Below are positions 19,701 through 28,954 of a stretch of 64,000 nt of DNA, one piece after another; position 1 is the stretch's first letter, and every line of letters starts with the position of its first letter. The notes under the pieces were generated by a model. That model ran no database searches, was not told the origin of the DNA, and was given only the letters and a program-made list of their open reading frames with translations. Origin of the DNA: Aquimarina atlantica (GTDB taxonomy: Bacteria; Bacteroidota; Bacteroidia; Flavobacteriales; Flavobacteriaceae); contig NZ_AQRA01000010.1 in NCBI RefSeq assembly GCF_000626715.1, forward strand, positions 1 to 64,000, given 5' to 3'. A program made the translations under genes and the position numbers.

Positions 19701-20282
19701 ATGAACTTTGACCTTAAAGAAATATTGACTGCGAGTATGGTTCTGTTTGCTGTAATAGATATCATAGGGAGTATTCCGATTATTTTAGATCTTCGTAAAA
19801 AAGTAGGACATGTACAAAGTGAAAAGGCTTCTATCGTAGCAGCAATCTTAATGATTCTTTTCTTATTTGTAGGAAAAGAAATCCTAAGTCTAATTGGTAT
19901 AGATGTTAACTCTTTTGCTGTTGCAGGTTCTTTCATTATTTTCTTTTTAGCTATAGAAATGATATTAGGTATTCAATTATATAAAGATGATGCTCCTGAA
20001 ACTGCAGCTGTAGTTCCCCTTGCTTTTCCTCTTATTGCTGGAGCAGGTACCATGACATCTATTTTATCCTTACGAGCAGAGTATCATACAATTAATATAA
20101 TAATAGCGATACTAATTAATATTATCTTTGTATACATTGTGCTAAAATCTTCTGGAAAAATAGAAAAAGTACTTGGTAAACAAGGAATTAATGTGATACG
20201 AAAAATATTTGGGGTAATTTTGCTCGCTATTGCAGTTAAATTATTTACGGCAAATATCAAAGAGCTATTAACAACTATTTAG
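19701..20282 (+). CDS. MarC family integral membrane protein
   Basis: 193 aa, about six TM helices. Family signatures: an N-terminal acidic/amphipathic piece followed by FAVIDIIGSIPIILDL, then GKEILSLIGIDVNSFAVAGSFIIFFLAIEMI, and PLAFPLIAGAGTMTSIL. The MarC (UPF0056) family has no firm function; the old link to multiple antibiotic resistance was not upheld. Followed 11 nt later by a small membrane protein gene. Confidence 0.9.
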   Translation: MNFDLKEILTASMVLFAVIDIIGSIPIILDLRKKVGHVQSEKASIVAAILMILFLFVGKEILSLIGIDVNSFAVAGSFIIFFLAIEMILGIQLYKDDAPETAAVVPLAFPLIAGAGTMTSILSLRAEYHTINIIIAILINIIFVYIVLKSSGKIEKVLGKQGINVIRKIFGVILLAIAVKLFTANIKELLTTI

Positions 20283-20293
20283 TTTTAAAACAG

Positions 20294-20494
20294 ATGAAAT
20301 ATTTTATATACCTATTAATTATCATTGCTACGGGTTTAATCATTTATAATATAACTTATCTAGATTTTGATAATTTATTGATTGGTGATAGTAAAACAGC
20401 TCTTATTGGTGTTTTTTCTTCAGCCTGTGTAATTCTGTTAATGGCAATTTTATTGGTTTCCAGAAATATTCAAAAGAAAAAAAGAGGGAACTAA
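20294..20494 (+). CDS. small membrane protein, function unknown
   Basis: 66 aa with two hydrophobic helices (about 3-20 and 34-54) and a basic tail (RNIQKKKRGN). Eleven nt downstream of marC, so likely co-transcribed. Not recognised. Confidence 0.6.
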   Translation: MKYFIYLLIIIATGLIIYNITYLDFDNLLIGDSKTALIGVFSSACVILLMAILLVSRNIQKKKRGN

Positions 20495-20527
20495 GTTTGT
20501 TCTAATAGCAGTAAAACATTACTACGG

Positions 20528-20833
20528 TCAAAATACAAAGAAGCAGGCAATAATCACTGGTGGAATTGAAATTACCATTAGGATCATAAAAAAGTTATGT
20601 AGTTTTCTAAACAACAATGCTTTCTTTAAGGATTTTTTTAGTTTCAAATCTTCAGAACTATGAATATGTTCTCTTATTATATCACCAGAAACATAAGAGG
20701 TATCAACTAATATATCATGCTTTAAAAAAATAGAAGCACTATTATCTAATAACCTAAAGGCAACTGCTATAATAAAGAAAAAAAGCGGGGAGCATATTGC
20801 AATAGCTACTAGATATTCTTCAAATTCTGACAT
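20528..20833 (-). CDS. small membrane protein, function unknown
   Basis: 101 aa. One hydrophobic helix near the N-terminus (about 8-28), a polar central part with SSEDLKLKKSLKKAL, and a second helix at the C-terminus ending ACFFVF. Ends facing the small gene after marC; its start lies 18 nt beyond the S41 protease stop on the same strand. Not recognised. Confidence 0.55.
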   Translation of the reverse strand: MSEFEEYLVAIAICSPLFFFIIAVAFRLLDNSASIFLKHDILVDTSYVSGDIIREHIHSSEDLKLKKSLKKALLFRKLHNFFMILMVISIPPVIIACFFVF

Positions 20834-20851
20834 ATATAATTTAGATATAAG

Positions 20852-22435
20852 TTATTCTTCTTTAGAAAGTGACAATACTTTATTAATCATTGCATCATCT
20901 TTATTTATAATTCTTTCAAAAGCCCCAGTTCCAAATAATTGCTGCGCCATTGTCGCTTTCAAATATTTTTTTAATTGATCTTCATAATTCTTCAACTCAA
21001 TCTCTATACCTCTTTGCCTTGAATATTTTAAAAAATCTTGAGCAAAAGTATCGTCTATATTAATTTTTTCATTGAACTCATCTTCAGACAAATCATTATA
21101 ATACGCCCTGTTTTTATCCAGTTCTTCAAATACATATCCTCCCATACGACCAGAACGTAACATATAATCTAAGGTTTCACCAACACGAGTTGTATCCTTA
21201 CTAACAAATATATCGGGTATAATGCCTCCACCTCCATAAACAATTTTGCCTCCTGGAGTTTTAAATTTCAAAGAATCTGCTACCTGAATACTATCTGCAT
21301 TCTGCAATTCTCCATTTTTATACCGCTCCATATACTCATTAAAATATTCTTTATTCCCATTGGCGTATGGTTTTTGTATCGACCTTCCGGTAGGTGTATA
21401 ATATCTCGAAATTGTTAATCGTATTGCGCTACCATCTCCTAATGCCATTTCTCTTTGCACAAGGCCTTTTCCGTAAGAACGTCTACCAACAATAGTTCCC
21501 CTATCATTATCTTGAATTGCTCCTGCAAAAATTTCACTGGCAGAGGCAGAGTTCTCATTGATTAGCACATAAACTTTTCCTTGTTCAAAACTTCCTTTAT
21601 TGGTAGCAAAATTATTTTCGATAGCTCCTTTTTTATTTTTGGTAAACATAATCAGCACATCATCCTTCAAAAATTCGTCTGCCATTTTTAGCGCTGGTGC
21701 AATAAATCCTCCTCCATTATCACGAAGGTCGATTACCATATTTTCGGCTCCTTTATCTATTAATTCATCTAATGCCGTTTTAAATTCTTTGTATGTTGTT
21801 TCTGCAAAACGATTTACTTTTACATATCCCAATTTATCATCCAACATATAAGCTGCATCTACACTTTGTATAGGCACACGTCCTCTTTTTACAACTACAT
21901 CAAATATTCCTTTGCCTTTTCTATATACTCTAAGTTGTACCTGGCTATTTAGCTCACCTTTTAATCTATTTGCTAATCCATCTCTTATTAAACGCTCTCC
22001 ATACAAAGTATCGCTATCTGCCATTAATATTCTATCTCCTGCCTTAATCCCCGATTTTTCACTCGGTCCTCCTTTTATGGTATTAATTACAGATATTGTA
22101 TCTCTGTAAGGATAATAGCTCACCCCTATACCAATAAAATCACCTTGCATATTTTCTGTAATCCCTTCAAGTTCTTCTGATGGTATATATATCGAATGAG
22201 GATCCAGGTTTTCTAATATCCTGTTTACCGTAACTTCTACAATACTATCGGTATTGATCTCATCTACATACTCATAATCTATATAATCAATAAGCCTATT
22301 TAGTTTTTCTTTTTTGGGGTTATAAGAAAATAGCTTTGCCGAAGGGTTGCTAAAATCAAGTTTACTACCCAAAAATACTCCGGCTCCTACAGCCAAACCC
22401 AAAAACAAAGGCAAGTATTTTTTTGAATATCCCAT
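20852..22435 (-). CDS. S41 family C-terminal processing peptidase
   Basis: Periplasmic serine protease, 527 aa. N-terminal signal anchor (YLPLFLGLAVGAGVFLG), a helical segment with NRILENLDPHSIYIP, a PDZ domain (about 90-175: GIGVSYYPYRDTISVINTIKGGPSEKSGIKAGDRIL) and the S41 core with NENSASASEIFAGAIQDNDRG (catalytic Ser) and SYGKGLVQ (catalytic Lys). It degrades or trims proteins at their C-termini. Its ATG overlaps the comEB stop codon, indicating translational coupling. Confidence 0.93.
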   Translation of the reverse strand: MGYSKKYLPLFLGLAVGAGVFLGSKLDFSNPSAKLFSYNPKKEKLNRLIDYIDYEYVDEINTDSIVEVTVNRILENLDPHSIYIPSEELEGITENMQGDFIGIGVSYYPYRDTISVINTIKGGPSEKSGIKAGDRILMADSDTLYGERLIRDGLANRLKGELNSQVQLRVYRKGKGIFDVVVKRGRVPIQSVDAAYMLDDKLGYVKVNRFAETTYKEFKTALDELIDKGAENMVIDLRDNGGGFIAPALKMADEFLKDDVLIMFTKNKKGAIENNFATNKGSFEQGKVYVLINENSASASEIFAGAIQDNDRGTIVGRRSYGKGLVQREMALGDGSAIRLTISRYYTPTGRSIQKPYANGNKEYFNEYMERYKNGELQNADSIQVADSLKFKTPGGKIVYGGGGIIPDIFVSKDTTRVGETLDYMLRSGRMGGYVFEELDKNRAYYNDLSEDEFNEKINIDDTFAQDFLKYSRQRGIEIELKNYEDQLKKYLKATMAQQLFGTGAFERIINKDDAMINKVLSLSKEE

Positions 22436-22866
22436 TATTCTTCTAAATCCGTAATCTGTTCTATTTCTACTCCAGCCTTAGCAAGAAACTGCAGACCAGA
22501 ATCATCTTTATAACCTGTTTGATACACTATGCGTTTTATTCCTGCCTGGTGAATCAATTTACTACACTCCTTACATGGTGATAATGTAATATATAATGTT
22601 GCTCCTCTACAGGATTGAGTAGATGAAGCTACTTTAGAAATCGCATTTGCTTCTGCATGCAATACATACCACTTTGTATATCCTTCTTCGTCTTCACATG
22701 GATTCTCAAAACCTGTTGGGGTGCCATTAAATCCATCTGAAATAATCATTCTATCCTTTACAATAACCGCACCAACTTTTTTTCTTTCACAATGAGATAA
22801 TTTCCCCCATTCTCTTGCAATCCTAAGATAAGCTTTATCGTACTTTAGTTGTTTTTTTTTTGACAT
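22435..22866 (-). CDS. dCMP deaminase (ComEB type)
   Basis: 143 aa. Converts dCMP to dUMP for thymidylate synthesis. Zinc motif residues HAEANAI and PCKECSKL are present, with the ComEB-type NGTPTGFENPCEDEEGYTKWYVLHAE between. Overlaps the S41 protease gene by one base, a pairing seen in Bacteroidota. Confidence 0.92.
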   Translation of the reverse strand: MSKKKQLKYDKAYLRIAREWGKLSHCERKKVGAVIVKDRMIISDGFNGTPTGFENPCEDEEGYTKWYVLHAEANAISKVASSTQSCRGATLYITLSPCKECSKLIHQAGIKRIVYQTGYKDDSGLQFLAKAGVEIEQITDLEE

Positions 22867-22952
22867 AAAATAGAATGACTAGTGTATTGATAACAATCAA
22901 AGTACGAATATATTATTACGATGTGGCAAATACAACCTTAATCACTACTTAT

Positions 22953-23537
22953 TCACCAAATTTTATTTGCAATAAGCATGGGGATTACCATCCCTATTAC
23001 AATAGAAGAAATAACAAGTATCCAGTCTCGTTTTGAAAATCGAAAAAAGGTCTGAAATATAAAGCTAACTATAAGAACTACTAAAACAATAATAATCTGT
23101 GCAGCTTCAACCCCTAATGCAAACTCGATTAAAGGTAAAATTTTAGAATTCACATTACTACTAATTGCTCTAAAATAACTAGAAAACCCTAATCCATGAA
23201 TTAATCCAAAAAAAAGAGTTACTCCGTATAAGATGCCTATTTTACTATTTTTTGAAGTGTTTTTTGCTGTAAATACATTAAACAATCCTGTAATCAAAAT
23301 GGTTAAAGGAATCAAGAACTCTACCAATCTCGAATTTACTGATACTACATCATATGCTGCCAAAAACAAAGACAATGTATGTCCTATTGTAAATATGGTA
23401 ACCAGTAATAAAATCCGTTTCCAGTTATCAAAAGTATATCCTACTGTTAGCGCAATTAAAAATAAAATATGGTCATAAGCATGCCAATCTAGCACGTGAC
23501 CAAAACCCAGCTTTATATAAAGCCAAAACTCTGACAT
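22953..23537 (-). CDS. HupE/UreJ-like membrane protein
   Basis: 194 aa, about six TM helices. Family marks: FGHVLDWHAYDHILFLIAL near the N-terminus, FTIGHTLSLFLAAY, and LIHGLGFSSYFRAI. His-rich helices suggest metal handling, as for HupE/UreJ, which import nickel or cobalt; the flavobacterial members are uncharacterised. Stands alone on the minus strand. Confidence 0.85.
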   Translation of the reverse strand: MSEFWLYIKLGFGHVLDWHAYDHILFLIALTVGYTFDNWKRILLLVTIFTIGHTLSLFLAAYDVVSVNSRLVEFLIPLTILITGLFNVFTAKNTSKNSKIGILYGVTLFFGLIHGLGFSSYFRAISSNVNSKILPLIEFALGVEAAQIIIVLVVLIVSFIFQTFFRFSKRDWILVISSIVIGMVIPMLIANKIW

Positions 23538-23660
23538 AATTTTAGGTTTTGAGGTGTGGGACTAAATGTACAACTAAATACAAGAACGAAGAAATGCATC
23601 AAAAATTCTTATCAAAAGTTTAAGAAATTCTGAAACACAACTAACTACCAGTATCAAAAA

Positions 23661-23690
23661 AACCCAGAAACATACTTCTGGGCTTTTATT
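23661..23690 (-). terminator. terminator of the beta-barrel gene
   Basis: CCCAGAA / TTCTGGG stem with A-rich left flank that becomes a T-run on the minus strand; lies 35 nt beyond the stop of the 23725 gene. Confidence 0.75.
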
Positions 23691-23724
23691 TTATTTTTCA
23701 AAACTTTTCTTTCGAAAAGTATTT

Positions 23725-24984
23725 TCAAAATAGTGAATACCCTAAAATCACAGAGAAAGAGCTATAATCAAAGATACCCCCTATTTCACGGGTTGTTGCA
23801 TAACGTGCTTCAATACTATATCGATCATTATATTTATATCCACAACCTATTGCTATATTCGTTTTACTTTTTAACTTATTAACGATTGGGGTAGAACTAT
23901 TATTTCTTACTACAAGTGTTGAATCAAACTCGAAGTCTAATACATAGGCTGCATTAACAAATAATTTTGACTTATCGCTTACAAACATATAATGTCTTAA
24001 ACCTACAGGTAACTCTATAGATTTATAGTCAACAGTATAGGTTCTGGTATTTGTACCAAGAAAATTTATGTATTCTATTACTAATTCTGATTTATAAGAT
24101 TGATAAGTGGGTTCTATAAATATCCCCCATTTGTTTTTATTAAAGGGTAAAATAAACTCTGCTTCAATCCCAAATCTAAGACCTGATTTATCTTCAAAAT
24201 CACCAATATCTCTACTACTATTATCTATAACAAAATTTGATTCGTCTATATTGGGTTTAAGAGAAGAAAAATTAATCCCTGGTCTAATCGTAAGGTTAAA
24301 CAAATCTCTATCTTCTTGTTTGCGAGTATTTACAAAGCTTGGGTCCTTACACTCATTATATTTTACAAAATACTTTACTAAACTATTTTTCTTATAGTTG
24401 GTTTTTACTGCATCACTTTCTTTAATATTATCACATTTAACATCTGTCCAAAGCTGCTGTTTATATCGATTATTCTTATCAATTTTATTCGTTCTTTCTT
24501 TTCTTACTCCATTTACTATTTCTTGCGTAACTCTATACGTTTTATAGATTAACTGTTGTATATCCTTATCGCCCACCTGATAAAAGTATCTAATTAAGTT
24601 TCCTTCCTCATATTGATATAGATTTGCTTCGCCTTGTACTATATGTTTCAGAAATAAAGTTGCTTCTTTGAATTCTGGATTTTTGTTCGCACTTAAATGA
24701 TTCAATTCCTCACTTGACATATCAATATTTACAGTTGCTCTTACATATTTTAAATCAGAAACTCCAAATTCTTTAATGTTTCTTATATATCCCATCTTTA
24801 CCTTAGCATCTTCGCTCATTTTATATTGAATCTGACTGGGATTATCATGCCAATCCACGTTCTTAATAAAGCATTCTGTTTTTGTTCCATTATTATCAAT
24901 AAAATACCCTTGTTCAAATTTAATTTGAGCATAAGTGGTAAGACTTAAGATCATTAATAGAAATAAAAGTGATTGTTTTTTCAT
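23725..24984 (-). CDS. outer membrane beta-barrel protein
   Basis: 419 aa from ATG 24984 (MKKQSLLFLLMILSLTTYAQ signal peptide); a TTG two codons upstream is less likely. The first half (about 20-210) is a polar domain of unknown fold with FEQGYFIDNNGTKTECFIKNV at its start. The second half is a predicted outer-membrane barrel: LTIRPGINFSSL, KWGIFIEPTYQSYKSE, VGLRHYMF, KLFVNAAYVLDF, GCGYKYNDRYSIEARYAT, ending YSSFSVILGYSLF. Such fusions are common in flavobacteria and of unknown role. Confidence 0.75.
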   Translation of the reverse strand: MKKQSLLFLLMILSLTTYAQIKFEQGYFIDNNGTKTECFIKNVDWHDNPSQIQYKMSEDAKVKMGYIRNIKEFGVSDLKYVRATVNIDMSSEELNHLSANKNPEFKEATLFLKHIVQGEANLYQYEEGNLIRYFYQVGDKDIQQLIYKTYRVTQEIVNGVRKERTNKIDKNNRYKQQLWTDVKCDNIKESDAVKTNYKKNSLVKYFVKYNECKDPSFVNTRKQEDRDLFNLTIRPGINFSSLKPNIDESNFVIDNSSRDIGDFEDKSGLRFGIEAEFILPFNKNKWGIFIEPTYQSYKSELVIEYINFLGTNTRTYTVDYKSIELPVGLRHYMFVSDKSKLFVNAAYVLDFEFDSTLVVRNNSSTPIVNKLKSKTNIAIGCGYKYNDRYSIEARYATTREIGGIFDYSSFSVILGYSLF

Positions 24985-25163
24985 TTTCAATGTTTTGTTT
25001 TTATGTATTTATATGGTTTCTATATTCAATTTTACGTTGCAATAATAGAAGATCTCAGTTTCATTTTTCGGAACTGAGATAAAAATGTTTTTGATAATAA
25101 AACTATTCTAATATTGTATAGATTTAACCTCTAAATTTCTTTTGAGTAAAAACATAAAATGAA

Positions 25164-25193
25164 CAAAGGCACTTTTTTAAAAAAGTGCCTTTG
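25164..25193. terminator. perfect 30-bp palindrome, terminator-like
   Basis: Perfect inverted repeat with 15-bp arms (CAAAGGCACTTTTTT and its complement). It lies 35 nt past the stop of the 25229 gene on the minus strand, so a terminator is the likely role. Confidence 0.7.
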
Positions 25194-25228
25194 AGGATAT
25201 TAAAAGAAACTATTATTTCTGCGTGTTA

Positions 25229-25723
25229 CTACTCACAATAACGTCTTGTGATCTCTATTTCTCCATTATTTCCAATACTTCTTACCCATCCGCGAGTTAC
25301 AGACCGATCTGCACTGATGTACAACCCTACTTGAAGTGCTTTACCTAGTCTAGGGTCAACGAAATTATTAGAATCTTGCCAGTCAAATACATAATTACCC
25401 GTAGAATTTACACTACCATAAATGGTAAAGCTGACAAAATCAAATTGACCTCTGGCCTGTACTCGCCCATTTACAGTACTTACTGTAAAAAAACCATAAC
25501 CAAAACCACCATCACATTCATTAATCTCATATCGTCCATCAATTGAAGAAGCTCGTGTAATTGATAGCTCTGATTTAGTATGGTTTGTTTCTAATTGATC
25601 CAGGAAACTTCCTTCTGTTTCAACCAAATTAGCGGGTTCAACTGATTCTATTATATCTTTGTCACAGGCAATAAAAGAAAATAGAGATAAAACAAAGACT
25701 GAGGAATACATTAATTTTTTCAT
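25229..25723 (-). CDS. lipoprotein, function unknown
   Basis: 164 aa. Signal with lipobox FIAC at residue 20 and DKD after it. The mature part is beta-rich (GRYEINECDGGFGYGFFTVSTVNGRVQARGQFDF) and has two Cys (one in NECDGG, one near the C-terminal end, RRYCE) that may form a disulfide. Not recognised. Monocistronic. Confidence 0.7.
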   Translation of the reverse strand: MKKLMYSSVFVLSLFSFIACDKDIIESVEPANLVETEGSFLDQLETNHTKSELSITRASSIDGRYEINECDGGFGYGFFTVSTVNGRVQARGQFDFVSFTIYGSVNSTGNYVFDWQDSNNFVDPRLGKALQVGLYISADRSVTRGWVRSIGNNGEIEITRRYCE

Positions 25724-26032
25724 TTTATAAAGGTTTTAAGGGTTAAAAAAATAATTAAATCGTAATTAATTACCCGGCAAAAGTATGGCCCAAAAGAAAA
25801 ATTAGTAATACACTTTTTTGTTCTTCTTAATGCACTTTTTAGCACTTAACTAAATTTTAGCAAAGCATTAAGAGTTGTTTTGTAGGTAGATCTAAAATGT
25901 TAATTTGTATTAAATATCTTACATTTTAAAACTTCACTAACTACATTAAATAGAAGTATTTTGATTTCACTGAAAACGGGGTATAGATTACAATATCAGA
26001 ATACTAATTTGCCTACTTATACCCACATAATT
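25724..26032. other. divergent intergenic region
   Basis: About 310 nt separating two divergent lipoprotein genes. It is AT-rich and includes a spaced repeat of GCACTTTTTAGCACTT around 25831. Presumably holds both promoters. Nothing else recognised. Confidence 0.35.
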
Positions 26033-27649
26033 ATGAAAACCTTAGTATACTCTTTATTAGTTCTTTTATTTTTATCCTGTAGTTCTAAAAATGATGATAC
26101 TTCTATTAACGGAAATACCGATTCATACAGGCTCAAAGATCAAAATATAACAGCGATTCAAAATGAATCTAAAAAAATTACTCTGGGAGATCTTAAAAAT
26201 TCATCTGGTAACATATTAACATATACAGTAACTCCAGATTCTAAAATTACTTTTACATCAGAAAAAAATAGTATTGAATATACGTCTGATCAAATAGGAA
26301 TTGAAACTCTTAATGTGACCGCTACAGATGGTATAAATACTCCCATAACTGCCAAAATAAATATTACTGTAAAAGAAGCAGAAAGCACTAGTTTTGATCT
26401 AATCGAAGGATATGATTTCTATGATCCAAAATCTGACCCTAACTCCCCTACTGTTTTATTACCCGGTGAATCATATACAAACCCTCATTATAAAACAACG
26501 GTAAGGCGATTAACTAACCCAACACAAGATGGTGCTGGGGTAAGCTTTATGGTTAATGAATATTCTAGAAAGCAATCTTTTAATATTGATGATACAAAAA
26601 TTTTAATTTATGCTGAAGATGGGTTTTATCATGTATACAATATAGACGGAAGCCATTATAAAAAACTACAAGGTCCCGCCGGAGATTGCGAGATCGATTG
26701 GCATACTACAGATCCTAATATAGTAATCTATACAGATAATAATGGTGGTCTCAAATATTATGAGCTCAATATCTTGACAGATGAGGTCAAAACAATAATA
26801 GATTTCACAAAACTAGCCGATGTAAAGGGAGATAGTAACATGACTTCAATAAAACAAATATGGCCCGAAGCTGCCAGAGCATGGACCAAAGCCGAAGGAA
26901 CCAGTTCAAAAAACGGAAGATATAGAGGTCTTCAGATAGAAAGCGAAGGTTTTTCTTTTTTGGGATTAATCGTTTATGATCAACAAGAGAATGCTATTGT
27001 AGGTTATTTGGACAAAGCAGATTACGGAGATAAGCCAGATCATGTGAGTATGTCTCCCTCTGGTGATTATATAGTTCCTTCTAGCACACAAAACGGCGTA
27101 GGAACACGTGCCTATACCAGAGATTTTTCTTCCTATGTGCAATTGCATAGAACCTCTGAGCATTCTGATTTAGGAATTCTTCCCAATGGACATGATGTAT
27201 ACATCGCTGCAGATTACCAGGACAATGAAGGTCAAATCTTTATGTACGACATACAGGCTAATCAAAAAACAGAGTTTAATCATTTATACCAATATAATTC
27301 TGGTGGTGACAAACCAATTAATGCTGTCAATCATTACTCATTAAAAGCTTTCAATAAACCAGGGTGGGCACTATTATCTACCTATTCAAGCGCAAATCCA
27401 CTAAATGAATGGGCACAAAATAAACTCATCGCAATAGAATTAAAACAAGACGGAAGAATATTAAATATCTCGAACACTTACGGAGATCATGCAAAATTCC
27501 CAGGTAAAAACTACTGGGCAGAAACAAAAGGCTCTGTAAACAGGGATTTTACTAAAATAATATTTACAAGCACATGGTTTGCTGGAAGAAATGAAGATAG
27601 TAATGCTTATATCATCGAACTAGAACCAAATCAGGTTCCTAATTTATAA
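26033..27649 (+). CDS. lipoprotein with predicted beta-propeller
   Basis: 538 aa from ATG 26033, chosen because it opens a lipoprotein signal (MKTLVYSLLVLLFLSC); the upstream TTG extension is not signal-like. Residues about 35-120 look like an immunoglobulin-like domain. The remainder has propeller-type blades: QSFNIDDTKILIYAEDGFYHVYNIDG, WHTTDPNIVIYTDNNG, HVSMSPSGDYIVPSS, GHDVYIAADYQDNEGQIFMYDI, NRDFTKIIFTSTW. Substrate or partner unknown; it could bind or act on a polysaccharide. No adjacent partner genes. Confidence 0.65.
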   Translation: MKTLVYSLLVLLFLSCSSKNDDTSINGNTDSYRLKDQNITAIQNESKKITLGDLKNSSGNILTYTVTPDSKITFTSEKNSIEYTSDQIGIETLNVTATDGINTPITAKINITVKEAESTSFDLIEGYDFYDPKSDPNSPTVLLPGESYTNPHYKTTVRRLTNPTQDGAGVSFMVNEYSRKQSFNIDDTKILIYAEDGFYHVYNIDGSHYKKLQGPAGDCEIDWHTTDPNIVIYTDNNGGLKYYELNILTDEVKTIIDFTKLADVKGDSNMTSIKQIWPEAARAWTKAEGTSSKNGRYRGLQIESEGFSFLGLIVYDQQENAIVGYLDKADYGDKPDHVSMSPSGDYIVPSSTQNGVGTRAYTRDFSSYVQLHRTSEHSDLGILPNGHDVYIAADYQDNEGQIFMYDIQANQKTEFNHLYQYNSGGDKPINAVNHYSLKAFNKPGWALLSTYSSANPLNEWAQNKLIAIELKQDGRILNISNTYGDHAKFPGKNYWAETKGSVNRDFTKIIFTSTWFAGRNEDSNAYIIELEPNQVPNL

Positions 27650-27682
27650 AAATGGTATAAGCTGCAAACTGTAATTTTTATA

Positions 27683-28948
27683 TTAAGAAAGTATATCTCT
27701 ATTTTTGAAATCATGTTTTACACCCCTTCTTAAATTAGCGATAAAAAGATAACTAATACCAATCAAGATCACAACACTCGCTATTGAAAGTGCAATAAAA
27801 TACTGTTCAAAAAAAATAAAATCAAGCCAAATCACTGCTCCTTTATAAAAAATCAATAGTTCTGTGAGAGCAAATCCAAAAAGATAGATGTAATATCCTT
27901 TTTTAGGAATCTTAATAAGTTTAAAATAGTCTAAGAATACGAATAAACTAATACTTACTACTCCCAGAAAAGTCCAGTGTAAATAAGCAATCGTAAAATC
28001 TATAATAGTAGTAGCCAGGTTAGCAACATACGGAAAAGCAGAGGCTATCTGTAACAAAAACTTAATTAGTAATAGAATCCCTACTGTTCTCAATAGTTTT
28101 TTTTGAAAACCAGAAAACACAGTACTTAATACCATTCTTGATTTCACTAGTAATTTAATAAATATCAAAAATGCTATACACTGAAGCAGACTACCTACTC
28201 CTCCCAAAATATAATAAATACTTGCCGGCTTAGTCCATAATACTGAAAGGAAAAAACTTAAAATAATTCCTAGATTTATTGCCCAGAAAAAGCTATTAAA
28301 ACTATCATTAGAGATACTTACTTCTTGATCTTCAAGAATAAAAATCAATACCCCAAATAAGGCTAGTATCATCCATCCGTTATACTGAAAATGCAAATAA
28401 AAGTAGATGGCTAATCTATACCAGATAGAGTCTGCTCCTAATGTACTCATTATAGCTCCCAATGCCCAGGGGCCTATACTGGAAATAATCATATACCACA
28501 AAGAAGCCTTGATACATTTGTAAGATTTTGTATTCTTAAATTTCTCGGATACATTTTTAATAAAAAACCAGGTAAACCAGTACGAAGCGAAAAGAAATAG
28601 TGTAGAAAAAGTTATCGAGAATAATGCATATCCCTGAAAAGGAAAACTAAACAACATTCCTAGTAAAGTTAGTTGGGTAAACCAGAAAATGTTTCTATAC
28701 TTCTTAGTTACATTGCATTTCTCTAAATATAATTTGTAAACTAATGTTGTTAAACCAATATATACCCATCCTAATAATGCAATATGGGAATGGGTATGTA
28801 CAAAATATCTATAGTCAACAGATATATCAAAAACATATAATAATCTTAAAAAAACACCAAGTGCAGCTGCCAATAGAAAAAAAGCAAGTGATATCATGGT
28901 ATCTCGTTTCGAATTTATCATGCAACAGTCTTCTTCAGTACAACACAT
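27683..28948 (-). CDS. 12-TM heme-copper-oxidase-like membrane protein of the nos cluster
   Basis: 421 aa from ATG 28948, 6 nt after the nosY stop, so in the nos operon. It opens MCCTEEDCCMINSK, with two Cys pairs before the first helix. Twelve hydrophobic helices can be counted, the number in heme-copper oxidase subunit I. Histidines fall in TM2 (HTHSHIALLGW, residues 51-61), TM6 (YLHFQYNGW) and TM10 (AYLHWTFLG), matching helices that carry heme ligands in that superfamily. The TM7 His pair that completes the CuB site is missing. So it is probably not an oxidase or NO reductase; a heme-binding electron-transfer role for N2O reductase is inference. NnrS, also 12-TM with His, is the main alternative. 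Confidence 0.7.
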   Translation of the reverse strand: MCCTEEDCCMINSKRDTMISLAFFLLAAALGVFLRLLYVFDISVDYRYFVHTHSHIALLGWVYIGLTTLVYKLYLEKCNVTKKYRNIFWFTQLTLLGMLFSFPFQGYALFSITFSTLFLFASYWFTWFFIKNVSEKFKNTKSYKCIKASLWYMIISSIGPWALGAIMSTLGADSIWYRLAIYFYLHFQYNGWMILALFGVLIFILEDQEVSISNDSFNSFFWAINLGIILSFFLSVLWTKPASIYYILGGVGSLLQCIAFLIFIKLLVKSRMVLSTVFSGFQKKLLRTVGILLLIKFLLQIASAFPYVANLATTIIDFTIAYLHWTFLGVVSISLFVFLDYFKLIKIPKKGYYIYLFGFALTELLIFYKGAVIWLDFIFFEQYFIALSIASVVILIGISYLFIANLRRGVKHDFKNRDILS

Positions 28949-28954
28949 CAAACT

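Noticed and set aside
27683..28948. A terminal oxidase or second NO reductase
   Set aside because: The His pair of TM7 needed for the CuB/FeB site is missing.
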